The notes below the pieces were generated by a model, which was given only the letters and a program-made list of their open reading frames with translations, had not been told where the DNA came from and did no database searches. Source: Sulfidibacterium sp964598065 (GTDB taxonomy: Bacteria; Bacteroidota; Bacteroidia; Bacteroidales; F082). From it: a stretch of 11,522 bases of DNA. The DNA is taken from the NCBI GenBank assembly GCA_964598065.1, contig CAZRAW010000070.1, positions 1-11,522 of the forward strand, read 5' to 3'. Position numbers and translations under genes: made by a program. Below, piece after piece: positions 1 to 6,146 of this stretch (positions are counted from its first letter, which is position 1; each line of letters begins with the position of its first letter).

Positions 1-12
1 TATCTCCGGATG

Positions 13-42
13 CAAAAGTAATTGAATTTAAAAAAATGTCAA
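13..42 (-). promoter_or_regulatory. Bacteroidota-type promoter reading off the left edge
   Basis: On the minus strand, TACTTTTG (plus 13-20) matches the Bacteroidota -7 consensus TAnnTTTG exactly. A TTGACA hexamer (plus 37-42) lies upstream, and TTG and the -7 box are separated by 19 bp (plus 21-39), the usual spacing. The promoter would drive a gene to the left of the window that cannot be seen. It is arranged back to back with the promoter at 66-73. Confidence 0.7.
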
Positions 43-65
43 GTTTTTATTTAACAAGATTTAAT

Positions 66-73
66 TAAGTTTG
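66..73 (+). promoter_or_regulatory. -7 box of the MmcQ/YjbR-like gene
   Basis: TAAGTTTG is an exact TAnnTTTG match. No good -33 TTTG is visible at the expected distance (GTTT at 43-46 is the nearest). A transcript starting about 7 bases downstream would leave a leader of under 20 bases before the ATG at 98. The box overlaps an in-frame TTG at 71, which argues that this TTG is not the real start. Confidence 0.55.
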
Positions 74-97
74 CAAATACAACCATCAGCCCGGTTT

Positions 98-454
98 ATG
101 AATGCAGAAGAGATACGTCATTATTGCCTCGGTAAGCCACAGGTAAGCGAAAGTTTTCCTTTTGATAATGATACCCTTGTCTTTAAAGTACTGAATAAAA
201 TGTTTGTATTGGTGAATCTTGATTGCAGGCTTAGCATCAATTTAAAATGCGATCCTGAAAAAGCCCTTGAGCTTCGGGAACATTATCTTGCCGTACTCCC
301 CGGATATCACATGAACAAACGCCTGTGGAACACCGTTTTGCTAAATGGTACGTTGGATAACGATCTGGTAAAATCGTGGATTGACGATTCGTACAACCTC
401 GTGGTTGCAAAATTGCCCAAAAAAGAGCAGGAAAAACTGCGGAATGTGGATTGA
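98..454 (+). CDS. MmcQ/YjbR family protein
   Basis: The 118-residue protein matches the MmcQ/YjbR family (CyaY-like fold, often annotated as DNA-binding, with no firmly assigned biochemical role). Family landmarks are in order: the N-terminal CLGKPQVSESFPFDNDTLVF block (residues 10-29), a short MFVLVNL strand (35-41), LSINLKCDPEKALELRE (45-61), the hallmark PGYHMNKRLWNTV (68-80) and DDSYNLVV near the end (96-103). Length is normal for the family. I chose the ATG at 98, not an in-frame TTG at 71, because family members begin at M-N-x-E-E-I and the TTG lies inside the predicted -7 promoter box. The gene appears monocistronic and converges on the PspC/LiaF-like operon. Family assignment is firm; cellular function is unknown. 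Confidence 0.92.
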   Translation: MNAEEIRHYCLGKPQVSESFPFDNDTLVFKVLNKMFVLVNLDCRLSINLKCDPEKALELREHYLAVLPGYHMNKRLWNTVLLNGTLDNDLVKSWIDDSYNLVVAKLPKKEQEKLRNVD

Positions 455-516
455 CAATGTGTGAATTTATGGGATATATAGGAACATCAAAAAAAGAGAT
501 AAAACCGTTGCCAGAC

Positions 517-541
517 AAAAAAACCCGGCACAACGGCCGGG
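517..541 (-). terminator. Rho-independent terminator of the PspC/LiaF-like operon
   Basis: Read on the minus strand, the perfect stem CCCGGC/GCCGGG (plus 536-541 and 524-529, six-base loop) is followed by seven T residues (plus 517-523). It lies about 50 bases past the stop codon of the LiaF-like gene. In the plus direction there is no T tail, so it should act only on the minus-strand operon. Confidence 0.85.
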
Positions 542-590
542 AAGTTGAGGAAAGATATAGAGAACCTGATCGGGTCAGGGATAATGTTGT

Positions 591-1550
591 CTAATAACGG
601 ATAATACGGAAACTGGAGACTGCTGCATCTACATTCAAATGAATTTTATTTTGGGCCGTATCATAATTTTCCGTCCGATAATGGCCGTTACTCACTTTTT
701 GGAATCCGGGCAAATGTTTGCCGGACAAAACAGCGGTGATCTCCAGGTCGCAGCCTGTGTTTTCCGGTACTCTCAGCGTAAGCGATGAGGCGCCGGTATT
801 AATATCGATTTTCACATTGGGATACTTGTCGCCCAATGTAATCTTAAACGAACCTGCCCCACCATCCAAACTGACTTTCCTTACTTTGAATTTGCTCAGG
901 TCGTAGTTGACCGAACTGGCGCCGGCATCCAGACTGATATCCCACACCGGTAAAGGATTTAAGGAGATTGTAACATCTTTATGATTATTGTTGTGAAAGA
1001 AAACATATCTATTCTCTTCTTCAGTAAATTTAATGGTTACATCATGGTCATTCCGGCTTACAGAATATTGATAATATGACCCGTATGTTCCTTTCCGGTA
1101 AAAAGAGAGCAAATAGGAGCTGGTATCGTTGAGTGTAAATTTCCCTGCAGCAGCATCCAGATCAAACCGGGCATATTGGATTGTGTCGGCATAAGGGATG
1201 GTGATATGTTGTTGCTTTTTAAGAAAATCAGCGGTTGCACTACCCGCATTAAAGCCTTCTTTGTAAGCATCATTACCATTGTAATTAAATTGGGAAAAGA
1301 CATCCCAGGGTTCAAACGATTTGGGCGATTCCAGTACAAACCATGTGGCGCCACCGAGAAGAATGACCAATACGCTCACTTTTATTGTGTTGCGTATGGG
1401 TAATACCGATAACCCCCAGAGGATAAAAAGCAATGGCCACAGGCGGATAATATTAAACCAGTCGAAGTCAACAACGCCCAGATTCCGGGCAACCAGTAGG
1501 CTGCCGACAATGATGAGGCTCAGTCCCCAAAAAACATTTCTAAATTTCAT
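591..1550 (-). CDS. LiaF-like membrane protein with C-terminal beta-repeat (toastrack-like) domain
   Basis: This 319-residue protein probably acts at the inner membrane in envelope sensing or homeostasis, by analogy with LiaF/DUF5668 proteins. The N-terminus has four hydrophobic segments (about residues 5-21, 33-50, 54-62 and 64-74), the first two shaped like the LiaI/LiaF transmembrane region with an ARN turn at 21-23. From about residue 115 onward it is soluble and beta-rich. A motif of the form D-x-G-A-x-S-x-x-x-L recurs five times (about 131-140, 208-218, 229-239, 249-259, 308-316), typical of the repetitive strands of DUF2154/DUF4097-like domains. Its ATG overlaps the stop of the upstream PspC gene (ATGA), implying translational coupling. 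No histidine kinase or response regulator is adjacent, so a Lia-type signalling circuit is not shown. The architecture is clear; the role is inferred. Confidence 0.8.
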   Translation of the reverse strand: MKFRNVFWGLSLIIVGSLLVARNLGVVDFDWFNIIRLWPLLFILWGLSVLPIRNTIKVSVLVILLGGATWFVLESPKSFEPWDVFSQFNYNGNDAYKEGFNAGSATADFLKKQQHITIPYADTIQYARFDLDAAAGKFTLNDTSSYLLSFYRKGTYGSYYQYSVSRNDHDVTIKFTEEENRYVFFHNNNHKDVTISLNPLPVWDISLDAGASSVNYDLSKFKVRKVSLDGGAGSFKITLGDKYPNVKIDINTGASSLTLRVPENTGCDLEITAVLSGKHLPGFQKVSNGHYRTENYDTAQNKIHLNVDAAVSSFRIIRY

Positions 1551-2044
1551 TGTTGTCTGTTTTTAGATTTTAAAATATTCGGATCAATAATTAAAAAGCC
1601 CCCTGCAATCAGCAATACCGGCCAGAAGTCACGTATTTCAAACCACGGTAGCATACGATTAGCGAGAAAGAGTACGCCCACGATAATGAGTATAATTCCG
1701 GCAACGAGGCTGGTACCGGAAGGGGCTTTTGCGGATGGGACCGGAGAAGCTGCCCTTCCCGAATCGGCAGTTGTATTGCCAGCATCTCCTCCGGGATCCC
1801 CGCCAGGCCCGGGATTTGCCTGTGCACCCGAAGCTTTGTTGTATTGGAAAGATATTGGTTTGGCCGGTACCACAATCCACATGATAATGTAAGCTACCAG
1901 GCCACCTCCGCCAAGAAGCACCAGCAATACAAAAAGCAGCCGGAAAATAATCACGTCCACTTCAAAATATTCCGCCAGGCCGCCAGCCACTCCGCCAATC
2001 ACCTTATCGTAAGTATTTCTGTATAATTTTTTCGTTTGTCCCAT
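1547..2044 (-). CDS. PspC-domain membrane protein
   Basis: The 165-residue protein starts with a PspC domain (residues 5-62): the signature LYRNTYDKVIGGVAGGLAEY, then a Gly-rich transmembrane helix ending in YIIMWIVVP. PspC proteins belong to the phage-shock type envelope stress response, where they sense or buffer inner-membrane damage. A Gly/Pro/Ala-rich, probably disordered linker (about 70-110) leads to two further transmembrane helices (112-130 and 139-155) with an ANRMLPWFEI loop resembling the LiaF N-terminal membrane unit. The protein thus joins both modules and pairs with the LiaF-like protein encoded directly downstream (ATGA overlap). No pspA or pspF homologue lies in the window. 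The leader before the ATG is A-rich without a Shine-Dalgarno site, as usual in this phylum. Confidence 0.88.
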   Translation of the reverse strand: MGQTKKLYRNTYDKVIGGVAGGLAEYFEVDVIIFRLLFVLLVLLGGGGLVAYIIMWIVVPAKPISFQYNKASGAQANPGPGGDPGGDAGNTTADSGRAASPVPSAKAPSGTSLVAGIILIIVGVLFLANRMLPWFEIRDFWPVLLIAGGFLIIDPNILKSKNRQQ

Positions 2045-2068
2045 TTTTATCTGTTTTTAATTTCAGGA

Positions 2069-2103
2069 CAAAAATAGTAAGGCGAAACAGTGTGCGAAAC
2101 AAA
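2069..2103 (-). promoter_or_regulatory. Promoter of the PspC/LiaF-like operon
   Basis: On the minus strand TATTTTTG (plus 2069-2076) matches TAnnTTTG exactly, about 25 bases upstream of the PspC ATG. Candidate -33 elements are TTTC (plus 2096-2099, 19-bp spacer) or TTTG (plus 2100-2103, 23-bp spacer). Confidence 0.6.
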
Positions 2104-2169
2104 AATTCGGTAACCGGCAGCTTTTTGTCGGTAAACGGAGAAAGAGGAACTGAAAAATATAATAAGGAA

Positions 2170-2204
2170 AAAAATCTATGAGATTTTTATTACGCATGCG
2201 TAAT
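2170..2204. promoter_or_regulatory. Adjacent inverted repeats in the divergent region upstream of icd
   Basis: Two inverted repeats lie almost end to end. The first is AAAAATCT-ATG-AGATTTTT (2170-2188), an 8-bp stem. The second is ATTACGCATGCGTAAT (2189-2204), a perfect 16-bp palindrome. They sit between the divergent PspC operon and icd, about 120 bases upstream of the icd ATG. The GC-centred palindrome is a plausible site for a dimeric regulator; the AT-rich stem could be a weak hairpin. No exact TAnnTTTG is seen for icd. Near matches are TAGTTTTT (2225-2232, with TTTG at 2204-2207) and TAATTTTA (2268-2275). Whether the sites control icd, the PspC operon or both is unknown. Confidence 0.4.
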
Positions 2205-2322
2205 TTGTATATGTTTTAAATTAGTAGTTTTTAATAAAACACGTAAACAAAAATCCCATAGTTGTTGTAATTTTACAGGCGTTAAAATTATTGAATTATC
2301 TAACTATAGATTTTAAAAAAGA

Positions 2323-3549
2323 ATGAAAAAAATTAAAGTAGCAAATCCGGTGGTTGAGCTGGATGGAGATGAAATGACAAGGATTATGTGGGCAATGATT
2401 AAAGACAAACTCATTTTACCTTATTTGGATATTGATTTGAAATATTATGATCTGTGCATTCAAAAGCGCGATGAAACCTACGATCAAATTACTATTGATG
2501 CAGCTAATGCTATCAAAAAATATAGTGTTGGTGTAAAATGTGCCACCATTACACCCGATGAGGCACGTGTGGAAGAGTTCGGGTTAAAAGAAATGTGGAG
2601 ATCTCCCAACGGCACCATCCGTAATATTTTGGGCGGGACAGTGTTTCGTGAGCCCATTTTGATGAAAAATGTTCCCCGTTTGGTTCCCGGGTGGAAAAAA
2701 CCGATTATCATCGGTCGTCATGCTTATGGAGACCAATACAAAGCCACCGACTTCGTTACCAAAGGAAAAGGAACGGTAACTATTAAATTTACGCCAGATG
2801 ATGGCAGCGAACCTCGGGAATACAAAGTGTTTCATTTTGAAGGTGATGGCGTAGCCATGTCGATGTACAATACCGATGAATCTATTACCGGGTTTGCCTA
2901 TGCCTGTTTCAATATGGCGCTGGAGAAGAAACTCGACCTTTTCCTATCAACAAAAAACACCATCCTGAAAAAATACGATGGCCGTTTTAAAGATATTTTC
3001 CAGGAAATCTATAACAACGAATTCAAGGAAAAATTTGAAGCCAATGGTAATTACTATGAGCATCGCCTGATTGACGATATGGTAGCCCAGGTGATGAAAA
3101 AAGAAGGTGGCTTTATGTGGGCAACCAAAAACTACGATGGCGATGTGCAGTCTGACGTCCTTGCCCAGGGATTTGGTTCGCTCGGGCTGATGACTTCTGT
3201 ACTGCTGACACCTGATGGAAAGACCGTCGAAGCTGAAGCCGCTCATGGAACGGTAACCCGGCATTATCGTCTGCATCAGCAGGGTAAAGCTACCTCTACC
3301 AATCCCATTGCCTCCATTTTTGCCTGGACCCGCGGGTTGTATTATCGTGGCAAATTTGATGGCAATCAGAAATTAATGGGTTTTGCCCACAGCATAGAAC
3401 AGGTATGTGTGGAAACCGTTGAATCCGGCCGGATGACCAAAGACCTCGCTTTGCTGATTAAAGGTAAGGACATGACGGAGAAAGATTATCTGACTACCGA
3501 AGGCTTCCTTGATGCTCTTGATAAAAATCTACAGAAAAAATTAAATTAA
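2323..3549 (+). CDS. icd: NADP-dependent isocitrate dehydrogenase (eukaryote-like type)
   Basis: The cytosolic enzyme oxidises isocitrate to 2-oxoglutarate and CO2, reducing NADP, with Mg or Mn. The 408-residue protein aligns end to end with the homodimeric type of animal IDH1/IDH2 rather than E. coli Icd. Landmarks are ELDGDEMTRI (12-21), the isocitrate-binding SPNGTIRNILGGTVFREPI (94-112, with S94, N96, R100, R109), R132 in GRHAYGDQY, K211, and the metal-binding aspartates D251, D274 and D278. TRHYR (312-316) carries the Arg-His pair that selects NADP in this type. All catalytic residues are present. The ATG follows an A-rich leader. The citrate synthase gene begins 35 bases downstream, so the two likely form one transcript feeding 2-oxoglutarate and glutamate synthesis. 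Aconitase, the intervening step, is not in the window. Confidence 0.97.
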   Translation: MKKIKVANPVVELDGDEMTRIMWAMIKDKLILPYLDIDLKYYDLCIQKRDETYDQITIDAANAIKKYSVGVKCATITPDEARVEEFGLKEMWRSPNGTIRNILGGTVFREPILMKNVPRLVPGWKKPIIIGRHAYGDQYKATDFVTKGKGTVTIKFTPDDGSEPREYKVFHFEGDGVAMSMYNTDESITGFAYACFNMALEKKLDLFLSTKNTILKKYDGRFKDIFQEIYNNEFKEKFEANGNYYEHRLIDDMVAQVMKKEGGFMWATKNYDGDVQSDVLAQGFGSLGLMTSVLLTPDGKTVEAEAAHGTVTRHYRLHQQGKATSTNPIASIFAWTRGLYYRGKFDGNQKLMGFAHSIEQVCVETVESGRMTKDLALLIKGKDMTEKDYLTTEGFLDALDKNLQKKLN

Positions 3550-3584
3550 GCCGGCTTATTCCGACATCATAAAAATAAAAAATC

Positions 3585-4892
3585 ATGGCAACTTTAAAAG
3601 AAACATTAGGAAAAAAAATTGAAGCCCACAGGCCACGTACAACACGTCTGCTGAAAGAATTTGGCGACGTTAAAGTGGGTGAAGTGAACATTTCACAAAC
3701 CATCAACGGTATGCGAGGCGTGAAAGGTCTGGCAACCGATATTTCTTACCTCGACCCTATGGAAGGTATTCGTTTCAGGGGAAAAACCATCCCCGAAGTG
3801 ATGGCTATCATTCCCAAACCTGAAGGGAAAGACTATCCTTATGTGGAAGCTTTTTGGTATTATCTGCTTACCGGCGAAGTTCCGACAGTGGAAGAAACGC
3901 TGGAAATAGTTGAAGATTTTAAAAAAAGAAGAAATGTACCGCAGTATGTTTACGATATCTTAAGGGCTATGCCACGCGATACGCATCCCATGACCATGTT
4001 CTCCGCAGCTATTTTGTCCATGCAACGCGAATCGAAATTTGCTAAGTTCTATGCAGAAGGATTTAACAAAATGACGGCTTGGGAACCTATGTATGAGGAT
4101 GCTACGGACATTATTGCAAAACTTCCGATGATTGCCGCTTACATTTACCGGATGAAATACAAAGGCGACACGCCTATTGCTCCCGACCCGAATCTGGATA
4201 TGGGCGGCAACTTTGCTCACATGATGGGATTGCCCGAGCCTTACGATGATGTGGCCCGTATGTATTTTATTATTCACTCAGATCATGAGTCCGGTAACGT
4301 ATCGGCCCATGCCACACACCTTGTAGCTTCGGCTCTTTCCGATGCTTACTATTCGCTTTCTGCCGGCCTCGATGGCCTTGCAGGCCCCTTGCACGGACGG
4401 GCTAACCAGGAAGTATTAAAATGGATTCAGGATGTGATGAAGAAAATGGATGGCAAATTGCCTTCGGAAGAAGAAATGAAAAAATTTGTTTGGGAAACAC
4501 TGAACAGCGGACAGGTAATTCCGGGATACGGTCATGCCGTTTTGCGTAGAACAGATCCGCGTTACATGGCACAACGCGAATTCTGCCTGAAACATCTGCC
4601 GGACGATCCGATTTTTGCCTTTGTTTCCCGGCTGTACGACGTGGTACCCGATATTTTGAGAGAACAGGGTAAAGCCAAGAATCCGTGGCCGAATGTGGAT
4701 GCTCATTCCGGTGTTATCCAATGGCATTACGGCTTACGCGAATACGATTTCTATACCGTACTGTTTGGCGTAGGAAGAGCCATGGGTGTTCTTGCTAACA
4801 TTACCTGGGACAGAGCACTCGGTTATGCTATCGAAAGACCAAAATCGCTGACAACCGATATGCTGGAAGAAATTGCCGGCATCAAAAAGTAA
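3585..4892 (+). CDS. gltA: Citrate synthase (mitochondrial-like type)
   Basis: Condenses acetyl-CoA with oxaloacetate to citrate. The 435-residue protein resembles the mitochondrial enzyme far more closely than the hexameric, NADH-inhibited Gram-negative type. Catalytic residues equivalent to pig H274, H320 and D375 are H270 (GPLHG), H317 (GYGHAVLR) and D372 (NVDAHSG). Substrate-binding arginines are R326 (DPRY) and R398 (GVGRAMG). The HSDHESGNVSAH block (231-242) and the KAKNPWPN block (363-370) are also typical. Length and ends fit the family. The gene lies 35 bases after icd with no promoter or terminator between them, and is followed at once by a strong terminator, so icd-gltA forms a closed two-gene unit. 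As a dimeric-type enzyme it would not be expected to show the NADH control of E. coli GltA (inference). Confidence 0.97.
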   Translation: MATLKETLGKKIEAHRPRTTRLLKEFGDVKVGEVNISQTINGMRGVKGLATDISYLDPMEGIRFRGKTIPEVMAIIPKPEGKDYPYVEAFWYYLLTGEVPTVEETLEIVEDFKKRRNVPQYVYDILRAMPRDTHPMTMFSAAILSMQRESKFAKFYAEGFNKMTAWEPMYEDATDIIAKLPMIAAYIYRMKYKGDTPIAPDPNLDMGGNFAHMMGLPEPYDDVARMYFIIHSDHESGNVSAHATHLVASALSDAYYSLSAGLDGLAGPLHGRANQEVLKWIQDVMKKMDGKLPSEEEMKKFVWETLNSGQVIPGYGHAVLRRTDPRYMAQREFCLKHLPDDPIFAFVSRLYDVVPDILREQGKAKNPWPNVDAHSGVIQWHYGLREYDFYTVLFGVGRAMGVLANITWDRALGYAIERPKSLTTDMLEEIAGIKK

Positions 4893-4912
4893 CAACACTT
4901 TACGCTTTTTAC

Positions 4913-4946
4913 AACCCTGCATCAAAGAACTGATGCAGGGTTTTTT
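4913..4946 (+). terminator. Rho-independent terminator of icd-gltA
   Basis: A perfect stem CCCTGCATCA/TGATGCAGGG (4915-4924 and 4931-4940), extendable by two A-T pairs on the outside, has a six-base loop and runs into six T residues (4941-4946). It starts 20 bases after the gltA stop codon. Confidence 0.95.
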
Positions 4947-4973
4947 CACTTTTGAACCAAATAAAAAAAGAAC

Positions 4974-5384
4974 ATGGTTTTTCAAAAAGAAATTACACTT
5001 CCTTCGTTTCCGAGAGGTTTTCATCTGATTGATAATCTTGTGCTTGATACCATCAGCGAACTTCCCGAAACAGGGCTGCTTAACCTGTTTTTAAAACACA
5101 CTTCAGCGGCATTGATGCTCAACGAGAATGCCGACCCTGATGTGCGCACCGACCTGAATGCATTGCTTGACAAGATTGCCCCCGAGGGCGCTCCTTTTTA
5201 CACGCACGTGCTGGAGGGCGTTGATGATATGCCTGCCCATTTTAAAACGGCGGTTTTCGGTACCTCGTTAACTATTCCCATAAGTCATCACCGGCTAAAC
5301 ACCGGCATCTGGCAGGGAATATATTTTTGTGAGTTTCGCCGCCACAGCGGCCGGCGCAAACTAATAATTACCGTCGTTTCATAA
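4974..5384 (+). CDS. yjbQ: YjbQ family (UPF0047) protein, possible secondary thiamine-phosphate synthase
   Basis: The 136-residue protein is a full-length YjbQ/UPF0047 family member. Visible signatures are KHTSAALMLNENADPDVR (41-58), HVLEGVDDMPAHFK (78-91), SLTIPI (98-103) and GIWQGIYFCEFR (111-122), which line the small trimeric barrel's conserved pocket. Family members are often annotated as 'secondary thiamine-phosphate synthase enzyme' because overexpressed E. coli YjbQ has weak thiamine-phosphate synthase activity; the true physiological role is unsettled. The usual G-R-L motif near the C-terminus reads H-R-L here. No thiamine genes are nearby. The ATG follows an A-rich leader 27 bases past the icd-gltA terminator. 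CACTTTTG (4947-4954) is a 7/8 match to the -7 box and could be its own promoter. It converges with the acyl-carrier-protein phosphodiesterase-like gene. Confidence 0.93.
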   Translation: MVFQKEITLPSFPRGFHLIDNLVLDTISELPETGLLNLFLKHTSAALMLNENADPDVRTDLNALLDKIAPEGAPFYTHVLEGVDDMPAHFKTAVFGTSLTIPISHHRLNTGIWQGIYFCEFRRHSGRRKLIITVVS

Positions 5385-5424
5385 TCCTTTGCCATTTATA
5401 CCATCTGAAATAACGCGAAGTATC

Positions 5425-6009
5425 CTATGCACTTACTAACACTTCCTCAACCCGTTGCTCCAACTGCGGATAAAATTCCCTGAAGTTTTCCTGTAAATTC
5501 CCGTAATGTGTTTCCATGACGGCCACGGCACTTGTCATTCCCGACCGGAAGCTTGTCCGCCGATCCATATTATAAAAGATTCGTTCCAGCGCATACGGTG
5601 AAGCGTAGGAGTTGAGCCAGTTTTGGGCCATCATAAAGGGAAGGATGTATTTGATCCGACGCGGCAATAATGTGAAGTGTCTTGACAGGATACCATAGAC
5701 ATACCTGGAGAAATTTATGAGACTTGTGTCGGAATAGTTTGCCCACTCCGAAGCCAGAAAATGATCGAAATAGATGTCGGTTACCACGCCTGAATATAAT
5801 CCATAGTGTTCCCGTATCAATACTTTGCTCTGCCTTACCAGCGGATGTTTGTCCGTAAAATCATCAATCTGCCGGTGTAACAAAATACCTTTCTGAATGT
5901 CGTTGGCGTACTGTCTCCAGTTTTTCCCTTTTACCGCATCAGCCATCAGGTTGCCCGTAAGCAGTTCTTCGTTCGTTCCCGAAAGATGGGCGTGTGCCAG
6001 AAAATTCAT
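5425..6009 (-). CDS. Acyl carrier protein phosphodiesterase (AcpH/DUF479 family)
   Basis: AcpH removes the 4'-phosphopantetheine arm from holo-acyl-carrier protein in the cytosol. The 194-residue protein has the family order: MNFLAHAHLS at the very start, GNLMADAVKG (19-28), HRQIDDFTDKHP (45-56) and VTDIYFDHFLA (76-86). The conserved His and Asp residues of these blocks (H45, D49, D50, D78, D82, H83) form the HD-like metal site. The open frame extends far upstream without any family similarity, so I set the start at the MNFLAH methionine (6007-6009), where AcpH proteins begin. Divergent from iorA, with a weak promoter candidate TATTTTTA on the minus strand (plus 6024-6031). Bacteroidota members of the family are mostly untested, so the exact substrate is inferred. 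Confidence 0.9.
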   Translation of the reverse strand: MNFLAHAHLSGTNEELLTGNLMADAVKGKNWRQYANDIQKGILLHRQIDDFTDKHPLVRQSKVLIREHYGLYSGVVTDIYFDHFLASEWANYSDTSLINFSRYVYGILSRHFTLLPRRIKYILPFMMAQNWLNSYASPYALERIFYNMDRRTSFRSGMTSAVAVMETHYGNLQENFREFYPQLEQRVEEVLVSA

Positions 6010-6099
6010 GTGCGAAATTTTGGTAAAAATAGGTTTTTCCTGACAATTTAAATTTATTATCAATAGCCCGGGCAAAAAACACATTAGATTTAAAAATGA

Positions 6100-6121
6100 T
6101 AACTTTGCAATCGATTTCGAT
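6100..6121 (+). promoter_or_regulatory. iorAB promoter -7 box with inverted repeat at the likely transcription start
   Basis: TAACTTTG (6100-6107) matches TAnnTTTG exactly; no clear -33 TTTG is visible. Two bases downstream lies the inverted repeat ATCGA-TT-TCGAT (6110-6121), covering the expected transcription start. It could be an operator or simply part of the leader. The iorA ATG is about 35 bases further on, after an A-rich leader. Confidence 0.6.
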
Positions 6122-6146
6122 AAAATAAACAAAACAAAAAATATCC

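Noticed and set aside
237..533. Antisense open frame opposite the MmcQ/YjbR-like gene
   Set aside because: It is a shadow of the coding frame, runs into the terminator stem and has no recognisable protein features.
2947..3276. Antisense open frames inside icd and similar ones inside gltA and iorA
   Set aside because: Long antisense frames arise from codon bias of the strongly supported genes; none shows a family motif.
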